Below are positions 36,360 through 44,259 of a stretch of DNA of 64,000 bases, one piece after another; position 1 is the stretch's first letter; every line of letters starts with the position of its first letter. Source of the DNA: an uncultured Lachnospiraceae bacterium (GTDB lineage: Bacteria > Bacillota > Clostridia > Lachnospirales > Lachnospiraceae). Below the pieces are notes generated by a model that was not told the origin of the DNA, searched no databases, and saw only the letters and a list, made by a program, of their open reading frames with translations. The translations under genes and the position numbers were made by a program. The stretch lies in contig CAJOMN010000001.1 in NCBI GenBank assembly GCA_905235745.1, forward strand, positions 248,001 through 312,000, in the 5' to 3' direction.

Positions 36360-37030
36360 CTGGTTTTGCTTCCTTTCCGTTTTTCTCTCATCAGCTCCTG
36401 ACGTATGACCTTAAAAGAATCAAATTGCGATTCCATGCTGACAAGCAGCAGGAGCAAAGCGATGTCTGTCAGATACTGAAGTGCATTTTTCCACATAATT
36501 GTTGACGATATATTCAGTCTGCTGTTAGCTGCAAACAGAAGAATATAGACTGCAAATTTGAAAATAAGGGCAATGCGGTTCAGTATTACATTTTTGGGAC
36601 TGCCTTGTAAGGTATAGCTTATAAAAAAATGGTTGACGGTTATGATAATAGTCATCATAAGAGCCATACCTGCCGCAGCCAGATAAAGGCTTCCCTGCAC
36701 GCCGGCCACAAGGTAGGTATCAAAATCCTGCTCTCCCCATAGCCTGCCAAGAACAAGATACGCCTCCTGGTAGATCAGGCTGAACAGGACTCCACCCATC
36801 AGCCCCTTTGCCACATCCCACTTATAGAAGCGAAATGCCTGATACATAGCAACAGCCGTAACAAGCTTTGCCAGCAGTTCAAACACCTCAAAATAATCAC
36901 TTCCTTCGTGAAAGAAAATCAAAGAAATCAAGCTCGTGACAACAAGAAAAACACATATTGCTGTCATAAAGCGTTCATTTAAGAAGAGAGGTTCGATCAG
37001 CTCCTTTTGCGTTTTGTTTTCTTCTGACAT
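36356..37030 (-). CDS. Polytopic membrane protein of unknown function
   Basis: A 224-residue protein with about six predicted membrane helices (segments near FMTAICVFLVVTSLISLIF, LVTAVAMYQAFRFY, LVAGVQGSLYLAAAGMALMM and FAVYILLFAANS) and a basic cytoplasmic tail (MREKRKGSKTR). GAGGAAATTGAC before the ATG supports the start. It is coupled to the following membrane-anchored protein. No family was recognised. Confidence 0.72.
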   Translation of the reverse strand: MSEENKTQKELIEPLFLNERFMTAICVFLVVTSLISLIFFHEGSDYFEVFELLAKLVTAVAMYQAFRFYKWDVAKGLMGGVLFSLIYQEAYLVLGRLWGEQDFDTYLVAGVQGSLYLAAAGMALMMTIIITVNHFFISYTLQGSPKNVILNRIALIFKFAVYILLFAANSRLNISSTIMWKNALQYLTDIALLLLLVSMESQFDSFKVIRQELMREKRKGSKTR

Positions 37031-37218
37031 GTCAATTTCCTCAATTTCTCCCCGGCCAAGCTATGATCCCGGACTTTCCGTCTGGCGGCATGACAAAACA
37101 TGACAATACTGCCCTGAACGTATAACGGATACATTCTAACACATATTCCCGATATGTAACACAGTAACCGGATTGAAAGAATGGCATGATACTGCCGCGG
37201 AGATATTGCTTTTTATTA

Positions 37219-37248
37219 TTGACATTATATATGGATAACGTTTATAAT
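37219..37248 (+). promoter_or_regulatory. Promoter of the hipBA-like module
   Basis: A perfect TTGACA (37219-37224) and a perfect TATAAT (37243-37248) are separated by 18 bp, about 26 nt before the ATG of the antitoxin gene. The spacer contains GGATAACGTT; a HipB operator overlapping the promoter would fit autoregulation but is not proven. Confidence 0.85.
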
Positions 37249-37273
37249 AGAAAACATAAAATCGCATGAAGGG

Positions 37274-37606
37274 ATGACTGTTATGAAGAAAGCGGCGTAT
37301 AATATCGCACCGGCAACAGAAGAGATATTAAAATCTATGGGAGAACAGATTAAACTTGCAAGATTACGCAGAGATTTATCTACTGAATTGGTTGCAGAGC
37401 GTGCCGGAATAAGCAGAGCTTCGCTTTGGAAGGTGGAATCTGGTAATCCTGCAGTAGCAATGGGAATATATGCTGCTGTTTTACATGCACTTAATAATAT
37501 GGACAAGGATCTGCTACTTGTTGCCAAGGATGATGAATTTGGCAGACAAATGCAGGATTTAAGCCTTATGACAAGAAAACGTGCGACAAGGAGAAAGGGG
37601 CAATAA
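37274..37606 (+). CDS. hipB: HipB-like XRE-family antitoxin
   Basis: A 110-residue helix-turn-helix protein: MGEQIKLARLRRDLSTELVAERAGISRASLWKVESG spans the HTH (about residues 20-60, given here as adjoining parts). HipB binds operators over its own promoter and neutralises HipA. Its last codon overlaps the start of the hipA-like gene by one base, so they are translationally coupled. Base composition looks more AT-rich than in the cobalamin operon, which hints at transfer. Confidence 0.87.
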   Translation: MTVMKKAAYNIAPATEEILKSMGEQIKLARLRRDLSTELVAERAGISRASLWKVESGNPAVAMGIYAAVLHALNNMDKDLLLVAKDDEFGRQMQDLSLMTRKRATRRKGQ

Positions 37607-38853
37607 TGGCAGGAGAAGATAAGACAATTCTTGTATATGATGATTTTTCCTCTGATGCACCTATGCTTTTGGGAAAGCTCTATGTTGGAGTAATTAAGGG
37701 TGGAGAATCGTATTCTTTCGAATATGACAGGGAATGGCTTGCAAAGAATAAGCTATCGATTAACCTGGATCCGGAGCTCCAACCATTTACCGGACGACAG
37801 TTTTCTTCGGGAAAGAATATATTTGGGTTGTTCGCTGATTCGTCTCCGGACAGGTGGGGGCGTGTACTTATGAACAGGAGGGAAAGAATACTTGCGGAAA
37901 AAGAAGGACGCAAGCCAAGAAAATTGTATGACAGCGATTATCTTCTCGGAGTGTATGATGAAACACGAATGGGTGGAATTCGTCTTAAGCTTGATAGCGA
38001 TGGGGCGTTTCTTTCGGATGACAAAGAAACGGCTACGCCTCCATGGACATCGCTTAGAACTTTGGAAGAGGCTTCAAGAAATTTCGAGAAGGATGAAACG
38101 GGTAATGACGAAAAATGGCTGAACCAACTGATAAGGCCGGGTTCATCTCTCGGTGGTGCAAGGCCAAAAGCAACGGTTGTTGATGCAAAGGGGGAACAAT
38201 GGATCGCAAAGTTTCCATCAAAACATGATGAGAATGATACTGGAGCGTGGGAAAAAGTTGTTCATAATCTGGCAAAGCTATGTGGACTGAATGTTCCTGA
38301 ATCTATGGCTGAGAGGTTCTCGAAGTATGGAAGCACCTTTCTGGTAAAGAGATTTGATAGAGACGGAAAGCGAAGGCTTCATGTTGCATCTGCAATGACG
38401 TTACTTGGAAAGTCTGATGGTGCCTCAGCTGCGGATGGAACCAGTTATCTCGATATTGTGGGATTTATTAAGTCTTATGGAGCAGACCCTCAAAACGATT
38501 TGATTGAACTGTGGAAAAGAATAGTCTTCAATATGGCAGTAACGAATACAGATGATCATCTTAGAAATCATGCCTTTCTTTTGGCTGAGAAAGGGTGGAA
38601 ACTATCACCGTTATTTGATGTAAACCCGGTTCCTTACGGTGATGAGCTTTCATTACTGGTTAACGATACGGATAACACCATTTCGATTCCGCTTGCAGTA
38701 AGCGTTGCTCCGCGATTTGGAATAACAGAAGCAAAAGCAAAAGAGTATGCAGAGGATATACTGCAGGTCGTAAAGAATAACTGGGAACGTATAGCCAAAG
38801 AGCATGGCATATCAAGAGGTCAGATTGCGTTTTCTCTCTCTATAATCACTTGA
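37606..38853 (+). CDS. hipA: HipA-like serine/threonine kinase toxin
   Basis: A 415-residue kinase of the HipA family. It has an N-subdomain 1 of about 110 residues (FTGRQFSSGKNIFGLFADSSPDRWGR), the Gly-rich loop PGSSLGGARPKATV with the autophosphorylatable Ser, the lysine in WIAKFPSKHD, the catalytic loop NMAVTNTDDHLRNHAFL and the metal-binding LFDVNPVPYG. HipA kinases phosphorylate glutamyl- or related tRNA synthetases, which causes growth arrest and persistence. The gene follows hipB and its stop codon is the first base of a 96-bp repeat. Confidence 0.9.
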   Translation: MAGEDKTILVYDDFSSDAPMLLGKLYVGVIKGGESYSFEYDREWLAKNKLSINLDPELQPFTGRQFSSGKNIFGLFADSSPDRWGRVLMNRRERILAEKEGRKPRKLYDSDYLLGVYDETRMGGIRLKLDSDGAFLSDDKETATPPWTSLRTLEEASRNFEKDETGNDEKWLNQLIRPGSSLGGARPKATVVDAKGEQWIAKFPSKHDENDTGAWEKVVHNLAKLCGLNVPESMAERFSKYGSTFLVKRFDRDGKRRLHVASAMTLLGKSDGASAADGTSYLDIVGFIKSYGADPQNDLIELWKRIVFNMAVTNTDDHLRNHAFLLAEKGWKLSPLFDVNPVPYGDELSLLVNDTDNTISIPLAVSVAPRFGITEAKAKEYAEDILQVVKNNWERIAKEHGISRGQIAFSLSIIT

Positions 38854-38946
38854 AAAAGAGGATTTAGTCTTACTTTCTTATCTTTGATATATATATCGTC
38901 ACATATCCTGTAAAACATTACCCCTTGTTTTAAAAATATCATATTC
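38851..38946. repeat. About 95-bp dispersed repeat, copy 1
   Basis: Begins at the hipA stop codon (TGAAAAAGAGGATTTAGTC) and matches 43332-43424 in about 89 of 96 columns. The second copy lacks four bases of an AT run and has one extra A. The two lie in the same orientation. Confidence 0.9.
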
Positions 38947-38959
38947 GATATCTTTCAGT

Positions 38960-40015
38960 TTATATAAACAAACTCATGTCTGATTTTTCACCCGACCCGA
39001 TGAAAGTGGCAACACCGCCAAGCTCAACACCGTCTAGCAATTCTTCCTGTTTTATGCCCATAATATCCATGGACATCTGGCACGCCACGATCCTGACGCC
39101 GTGCGCCTTGGCTTCCTCGATCAGTTCCTCCAGAGAAGCAATTCCCTTCTTTTTCATGATCCATCGGATCATTTTGGGACCCGCTCCCAACATATTCATG
39201 CGGGACAGACCGAGTTTTTTCGTTCCGCGCGGCATCATAGCACCGAACATTTTCTCGATGAAGTCCTTTTTGACCTTGACCTTTTTGGCCCGTCGCAGAA
39301 TATTAAGACCCCAAAAGGTGAAAAACATCGTGACATTTCTGCCCATGGCCGCTGCACCGTTTGCAATGATAAACGCAGCGATCGTCTTATCCAGGTCTCC
39401 GCTGAATACGACAAAAGTCTTGTCATTATTCAGATCATTTGATCCGGCTGCCCGGGACGGATCCGATTTCCTTTTTGTGATGTTCGCCTGAATCAAGCCG
39501 GGCTGCACCTCCAGAGAATCCAGTTTATTTCCGGTTCTTTCACACCAGACCTTTATATCGGAAGCAAACGCATCCTCCGTTGCTTCCACCCGGACCAAAG
39601 TTCCCTCCGGCAGTTCCCTTAAAGTATCTGCCACCTTTACAATCGGGCCCGGACATCGCAGATTTTTGGCGTCAATGAACACCTCTTTGCCGACGGTTTG
39701 GTCGGAAGAATCGATATATTCTCTGTAGGCATCATATCCGCCCAAAACATTGGTGGCATCATAGCCTCTGTCCGCCAGAATCTCGGCGATTTCACCGCTG
39801 AGATCCCCCGTTCTGCAGATTACATACACCGGCTTATCGGTGGGTACGTTTTCCAGCTCCGATCCGATCTTGCTGAAAGGAATATTAATAGCGCCCGGGA
39901 TTTCATGTATCAGAACCTCATCCTCTTCCCGGGCATCGATAATCGTAATATCCTTATGGTCTATTCCTGCAAACTCTTCTGCCGAAATCTCTTTTGCTTC
40001 CGTAACATCACTCAT
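38960..40015 (-). CDS. Rhodanese-TusA-DsrE2 sulfur-carrier fusion protein
   Basis: A 351-residue protein with three sulfur-handling domains. Residues about 5-100 are rhodanese (IIDAREEDEVLIHEIPGAINIP, active-site loop VICRTGDLS with Cys). Residues about 110-185 are TusA (DAKNLRCPGPIVKVADTLRE, the CPxP motif). Residues about 205-351 are DsrE/DsrF-like (FVVFSGDLDKTIAAFIIANGAAAMG, VACQMSMDIMGI with Cys). The same order is known at the C terminus of CoA-disulfide reductase-type flavoproteins; here it stands without the flavin half. It would relay persulfide sulfur in the cytoplasm. GGAGG precedes the ATG. Confidence 0.9.
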   Translation of the reverse strand: MSDVTEAKEISAEEFAGIDHKDITIIDAREEDEVLIHEIPGAINIPFSKIGSELENVPTDKPVYVICRTGDLSGEIAEILADRGYDATNVLGGYDAYREYIDSSDQTVGKEVFIDAKNLRCPGPIVKVADTLRELPEGTLVRVEATEDAFASDIKVWCERTGNKLDSLEVQPGLIQANITKRKSDPSRAAGSNDLNNDKTFVVFSGDLDKTIAAFIIANGAAAMGRNVTMFFTFWGLNILRRAKKVKVKKDFIEKMFGAMMPRGTKKLGLSRMNMLGAGPKMIRWIMKKKGIASLEELIEEAKAHGVRIVACQMSMDIMGIKQEELLDGVELGGVATFIGSGEKSDMSLFI

Positions 40016-40250
40016 GAACATTCCTCCATCCCGAAGACACAACCCGATTTATCCATACTGTCTTCTCAAATTATGAATAGTATCACACGGTATTGTCAAT
40101 TACCTATTAATTATATCGGGATATAGGGTGTTTCTATAATCGGGTCATCGTTTCCCCTCAAGTCTGCGGATCAAAGTCAGATGCCGAAGAGCGATGTATG
40201 AGCATGAGCGCATATATATGTTCCACGCTCGCAGCTGCTGCCCAGATGGC

Positions 40251-40673
40251 CTATATTTCCATCTCTTCCAGAACATCAACTGCGGATTCTATCATTCTCG
40301 GACAAATGTCCTCAAAAAGACCTTTCTCCTGGGCATAGAGCATCCCTTCTTCAGAGGATATGTCACAACCAAGTATGTCCCTGCAGACATATGAAGCATT
40401 CTTTTCTTTGAATCTGTCCATAAACTCGGCGGCCTTGGGGTAAGCAATTGCTTTATAGTCGGTTCCTTCTCCATATTTCAAACCGATCACCATGATCGCA
40501 GCGGATACAGCACCGCACACTTCACCTTTTCTCAAGCCCCCACTGAAACATGCTGCCACTTTCATAGCCTGGTCTATCGTCAAGCCATAATCCTCGGCGT
40601 ATGCTCCAAGAACTGCCTGCGAGCAGTTGAATTTTTCATAAAATATCTTCATTGCTTTTTCTTTGTGTGTCAT
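40251..40673 (-). CDS. C_GCAxxG_C_C family redox protein
   Basis: A 140-residue protein of PF09719. It begins with FNCSQAVLGAYAEDYGL, then CFSGGLRKGEVCGAVSAAIMVIGLKYG, and has further cysteines in YVCRDILGCD and ICPRMI, giving the family's Cys series. Members are thought to be redox-active or to bind a metal cluster, with no proven reaction. The gene is 236 nt downstream of the fusion protein's start on the same strand and is probably separately transcribed. Confidence 0.85.
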   Translation of the reverse strand: MTHKEKAMKIFYEKFNCSQAVLGAYAEDYGLTIDQAMKVAACFSGGLRKGEVCGAVSAAIMVIGLKYGEGTDYKAIAYPKAAEFMDRFKEKNASYVCRDILGCDISSEEGMLYAQEKGLFEDICPRMIESAVDVLEEMEI

Positions 40674-40908
40674 AGATATTCACTCCGCGTACTGTAGTTT
40701 TTTCTGCAACCATAACAGATTATACCATCTGTCAGATTTCTTTCCTATAGTCTTCATGTGAGCCACTTTTGTATATCCCGTTTGTATATGAAACTTATAG
40801 CTGTCATGTGTTAGATATTCATCCTCTTCTTCACTATAGATCAGCATCTCTTATAAACAATTCTTTTTCCATATTATCCTACAAATTAAGTGAGCGACGA
40901 ACTGGATT

Positions 40909-41364
40909 CTATCTTTCAGTAACAAATCGAAAAAGCTCTACATTGCCGTCTCTTTCCGTTGATTCTATTCGAAAACCACATTTTTCAGTATAAAACTTCA
41001 CATTTTCTTTCTTGTCGATTGGTGTTACTAAGGTGAACTTCACCCAATCTTCATAAGATGTCTTCACAAATTGAATTGCTTGTGTCCCAATCCCTTTGCC
41101 TTGATACTCAGGAATTACGCACAAACAGCCAACCTCATACACTCCATTTTCCAGTTTAATACACGATATACAACCAATAGGTTCATTATCACATAGTATG
41201 ATGTGCTTCAGATATTTGCTGATTGACTCTTCCATCATTTCTTTTGTTCGTCCATATCCCGGGCACGAACCATACCGCACATAATCGTCATAAAATGAAG
41301 CATTATAAATATTTACCAATAGCTCTGCGTCTTCTGTAACCGCTTGTCTATATTCTAATTTCAT
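40909..41364 (-). CDS. GNAT family N-acetyltransferase
   Basis: A 151-residue acetyltransferase with the acetyl-CoA loop in CVIPEYQGKGIGTQAIQFVK and the C-terminal VKFYTEKCGFRIES. The N-terminal LEYRQAVTEDAELLVNIYNASF is usual for GNATs. Substrate unknown. The gene is notably AT-rich compared with the cobalamin and protease operons, which suggests a different origin. Confidence 0.85.
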   Translation of the reverse strand: MKLEYRQAVTEDAELLVNIYNASFYDDYVRYGSCPGYGRTKEMMEESISKYLKHIILCDNEPIGCISCIKLENGVYEVGCLCVIPEYQGKGIGTQAIQFVKTSYEDWVKFTLVTPIDKKENVKFYTEKCGFRIESTERDGNVELFRFVTER

Positions 41365-41473
41365 AATATATCAACACCTCAAACATCGATTTAAAATCCC
41401 CATAACAGGATATAACAAGGTGTGGCAATCGGGATCCTGTGACATATGTGCGATATACAGCGTCCGGTACGGT

Positions 41474-41659
41474 TTATTTCGTACCGGGCATTTTTCTTGT
41501 CCTCGTAATCGTAGGCTTTTCCGCATCCTCCGGGATGATCCATATTCTACTGAGCTTAACAGCTCCTTTGATACGATCCTGTTTGCAAAGCGATTGTACC
41601 TGCCGAACCGTAATGCCCCATTTGTCTGCTGCTTCTTGTGCTGTTATATATCCGTTCAT
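41474..41659 (-). CDS. Small helix-turn-helix protein (excisionase/MerR-like)
   Basis: A 61-residue protein with a winged-helix start MNGYITAQEAADKWGITVRQVQ, then a basic segment and the wing LSRIWIIPEDAEKP. This is the architecture of Xis-like or MerR-like DNA-binding proteins that are common in Lachnospiraceae accessory regions. GGAG lies 9 nt before the chosen ATG. It lies directly after the DUF1016 nuclease on the same strand, 36 nt on. No integrase is nearby. Confidence 0.7.
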   Translation of the reverse strand: MNGYITAQEAADKWGITVRQVQSLCKQDRIKGAVKLSRIWIIPEDAEKPTITRTRKMPGTK

Positions 41660-41695
41660 GTTTATGATCTCCATATGCTTGAATTACGAAACCAA

Positions 41696-42736
41696 TTACC
41701 GCTGTTCCAGTTGCTCTTTTGCATTGGCTATAGCGATAGCCAGCTTTTCTTCCAACAGCTTCTTCGGCGGCATTTTTGTCAGGTATTGCGCCACATGAAT
41801 GCTTCCCTGATCAAGTTCCATCAATTCTACGGTTTCTTGTGACTTCTCAGCACAGAGGATCAGCGCAACCGGGTCATCCTCTCCATCACGCATTTCATTC
41901 TTTTTGAGCCAGCGCAAATATAGTTCGACCTGGCCCTTATGTTCCGGCTCAAATGCGCCGAGCTTTAACTCCACGAGGACTAATCTTCGCAAAGACCGGT
42001 GATAGAACAGGATATCCATGTAATAATCCTTGCCGTCGAGAACGAAGTGCTTCTGCCTTGCTAGAAATGCAAAATCGGAGCCCATCTCCAGAATAAACCT
42101 TTCTAACTCGGCAAGGATCGCAGTTTCAAGATCCTTTTCGCTATAAGTATCCTTGAGACCGAGGAAGTCCAGTACATAAGGATCTCGATAGAATAGATCC
42201 AACGACATCTTATCCTGATTCATAAGCTGCATGATATCGCCCCGGATCGTTTCCTCCGGCTTTCTGGAAATGGCAGTGCGCTCATAGAGCATGGAGTTTT
42301 TACGGTCACGAAGGGTACGAACAGTCCAGCCCTCGCTTTTGCACATGGACGCATAAAAGTCCCTCTTCAAATCGTCCTCGATTGGAAGAAGTTCCACAAA
42401 ATGAGACCAGGTCAATTGTTGCGACAGCGTCGCGACTTTTTCTCTGTCAGGGAACTCCTGATAAAACTGGATCATACGAAAAACCGAGGCTCTGTTAAAT
42501 CCTTTTCCATATTCTTGCGCCAGCCTTTGGGACACCTCGTTTACGACACCTTTACCATAATCAGGCTTAGTATGATTCAATACATCCTGGCAAATCGTTT
42601 CGCCGATCTCCCAATATAGAAAGATCATGGCCGCATTCATCGTCTGCGTAACGGTGATCTTTCTTGAAGTAATAATACTTGTAATTTTTGAATAGAGCTT
42701 ATTGGACTCTTCATATTTCATAAGTTCGTCAGACAT
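41696..42736 (-). CDS. PDDEXK nuclease domain-containing protein (DUF1016/YhcG-like)
   Basis: A 346-residue protein. The N-terminal DUF1016 domain has KITVTQTMNAAMIFLYWEIGE, GKGFNRASVFRMIQFYQEFP and the conserved VATLSQQLTWSHFVELL. The C-terminal restriction-like nuclease has FLARQKHFVLDGKDYYMDILFYHRSLRRLVLVELKLG (positions about 230-270), with Asp and ELK as catalytic residues. Members occur in defence islands and beside restriction systems. The start at 42736 has GGGAG 7 nt upstream. The frame extends upstream to 42832 without a ribosome binding site. Confidence 0.86.
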   Translation of the reverse strand: MSDELMKYEESNKLYSKITSIITSRKITVTQTMNAAMIFLYWEIGETICQDVLNHTKPDYGKGVVNEVSQRLAQEYGKGFNRASVFRMIQFYQEFPDREKVATLSQQLTWSHFVELLPIEDDLKRDFYASMCKSEGWTVRTLRDRKNSMLYERTAISRKPEETIRGDIMQLMNQDKMSLDLFYRDPYVLDFLGLKDTYSEKDLETAILAELERFILEMGSDFAFLARQKHFVLDGKDYYMDILFYHRSLRRLVLVELKLGAFEPEHKGQVELYLRWLKKNEMRDGEDDPVALILCAEKSQETVELMELDQGSIHVAQYLTKMPPKKLLEEKLAIAIANAKEQLEQR

Positions 42737-42756
42737 CGTAGACTCCCTTTCAAATT

Positions 42757-42774
42757 GTCGCGACACGTCGCGAC
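42757..42774. repeat. Tandem palindrome GTCGCGAC in the nuclease gene leader
   Basis: Two perfect 8-bp palindromes GTCGCGAC (42757-42764 and 42767-42774) are separated by two bases just upstream of the DUF1016 start. A third occurs inside the gene near 42430. They could be an operator or a recognition site. Confidence 0.5.
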
Positions 42775-42828
42775 TTTTGATGATGCTTAATAGCTTATGC
42801 TCTCGAGATACGTTCATATTATATTCGT

Positions 42829-43017
42829 TCAAACGAAGTAGGTCAATGAAGAAAAGACGCGGACCAAAAAATCGATTCCTTTCGGATGAAACAGCTCTGC
42901 TTTGATATCATCGACCGTCAGCGTATACTCCGTATTCATGGTAATAATGCTATTGATAAAAGCATTATAGGCCGTCTCTGAAAGCTTATCTCGCCAGAGC
43001 GCCGGAAGATTTACCAT
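42829..43017 (-). CDS. Possible small protein or gene remnant upstream of the nuclease
   Basis: A 62-residue frame (VNLPALWRDKLSETAYNAFI ... LFHPKGIDFLVRVF) immediately upstream of the DUF1016 gene on the same strand. No clear ribosome binding site and no recognised family. The amphipathic N-terminal half resembles coding sequence, so it may be the surviving end of a longer gene. Low confidence. Confidence 0.3.
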   Translation of the reverse strand: MVNLPALWRDKLSETAYNAFINSIITMNTEYTLTVDDIKAELFHPKGIDFLVRVFSSLTYFV

Positions 43018-43087
43018 TCCATGACGTCCATTGTCATGTTATAATCTGGTCTGCGGTAAAAATAGTAAAACAGAACTGGAGGATGGT

Positions 43088-43261
43088 ATGGAAACATGGT
43101 TTTATGAAGTAATAAGTATAGAAGGTGACTATGCCAACCTTAAGAGGACTGATATCGAAACCTCGGATCTTAAGCTCGTGGCAAGGGCCCTTCTCCCACC
43201 CGAGATAACGGAAGGGAGCCGGCTTAAATACGAGATGCTCCAATATTCTCTAATCTCATGA
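43088..43261 (+). CDS. Small conserved-looking hypothetical protein
   Basis: A 57-residue protein starting METWFYEVISIEGDYANLKR, with an alternating polar/hydrophobic pattern suggestive of a small beta fold. The ATG follows GGAGGATGGT. A TATAAT (43040-43045) lies upstream with no good -35. The arrangement of promoter-like box, strong ribosome binding site and downstream hairpin supports a real gene. Function unknown. Confidence 0.6.
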   Translation: METWFYEVISIEGDYANLKRTDIETSDLKLVARALLPPEITEGSRLKYEMLQYSLIS

Positions 43262-43281
43262 TAATCCTTAAAAATAAGAAC

Positions 43282-43307
43282 CCGGCAGAAGCTCTGTGTT
43301 CTGCCGG
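43282..43307. terminator. Intergenic hairpin, probable terminator
   Basis: CCGGCAGAA (43282-43290) pairs perfectly with TTCTGCCGG (43299-43307). On the minus strand the stem is followed by a T-rich tail (GTTCTTATTTTT), so it most likely ends transcription of the esterase-like gene; on the plus strand it ends the small gene without a T run. Confidence 0.6.
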
Positions 43308-43331
43308 ATGCTTATACTAAGAGGATTCAAA

Positions 43332-43424
43332 TGAAAAAGAGGATTTAGTCTTACTTTCTTATCTTTGATATATCGTCACATATCCCGCAAAACATTACAC
43401 CTTGTTTTAAAAAATATTATATTC
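43332..43424. repeat. About 95-bp dispersed repeat, copy 2
   Basis: Direct-orientation near-copy of 38851-38946. Here it lies between a small gene and the 3' end of the esterase-like gene. The segment bracketed by the two copies is about 4.4 kb and contains the rhodanese fusion, C_GCAxxG protein, GNAT, excisionase-like protein and DUF1016 nuclease. Confidence 0.9.
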
Positions 43425-43483
43425 CCGCCTGCACCACAGCCAAAGCGAGCCGGAGACTTCTTTACGGGATTTAGCAAGAGGGT

Positions 43484-44173
43484 CTATGACTTTAAGGCGC
43501 TCGAAAAGGAAGTCTGGGGGATATACTCTGCAATAAAGTTATTTTTGTTATTCAGCACCCACGCAAACGCCTTCGCCGTTCTAAGATCCGGATCCTTGAA
43601 GTGATTACCCTTGTTCCATTCGAGAATGCAGTTCACGCCTTGTTCTTTCAGCAGAACATGCGCTTCGCGTATCCTGTCTCCTACTGTCGCCATAATGGGA
43701 TTGTGTGCTTTTTCCTCCCTATCTCCAAGACTGAGATAAACGGTATCGGTTTTGATCGCATTCTTTTTCATATATTCGGCAAAGCCCGTGAACCACATCG
43801 ACGGAGACGCAGCCGCCACTCCTTTGAAAACATCGGTCTGATACGCCGCCCATAACGCGAACAGCCCCGCGAGCGAATAGCCGCCGATGTAATAAGTCCT
43901 GCTTTTATCGCTGCACAGTTCGAGCAATTCATCAAGTGTTTCTGAAGCCCCGTTACCGAAGCTTTCTTTACCGAACACCGCCGGTGCTTCCCACGGCGAA
44001 AGGTCATTGTTCCAATCATCTATCCTAACAGCAATCAGGCAAAAGTTCCTATCGCAGCTGTTGTTAATTGTCATATACTCGTTTTCGATCCCTTCAAGGT
44101 CGTGATCGTCGGCTGGATGGATCAGAACGATGTCAGAGTCTGTAGTACCGAATTCGTATGTTTTCATCTTCAC
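43484..44173 (-). CDS. Alpha/beta-hydrolase, esterase-like
   Basis: A 229-residue cytoplasmic protein with the nucleophile elbow IGGYSLAGLFALWAAYQ (Ser near residue 98), an ASPSMWFTGFAEY segment like that of enterobactin-esterase and putative esterase families, and a late GNHFKDP His. The acid residue is probably in the SLGDREEKAHN region. Substrate unknown. The start could be ATG 44173 or the one two codons on. It is monocistronic. Confidence 0.82.
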   Translation of the reverse strand: MKMKTYEFGTTDSDIVLIHPADDHDLEGIENEYMTINNSCDRNFCLIAVRIDDWNNDLSPWEAPAVFGKESFGNGASETLDELLELCSDKSRTYYIGGYSLAGLFALWAAYQTDVFKGVAAASPSMWFTGFAEYMKKNAIKTDTVYLSLGDREEKAHNPIMATVGDRIREAHVLLKEQGVNCILEWNKGNHFKDPDLRTAKAFAWVLNNKNNFIAEYIPQTSFSSALKS

Positions 44174-44259
44174 TGATCCTTTCCCATCAAAATCGTGATG
44201 ATATATGGCCGAGCAGATGATATCTGTTTCTTCAAATGTTGTGCCAGCTTATATATAAT

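Noticed and set aside
38851-43424. A mobile element or integron spanning the two 95-bp repeats
   Set aside because: No integrase, transposase or recombinase gene lies inside, so a mobile element cannot be called; only the repeats are reported.
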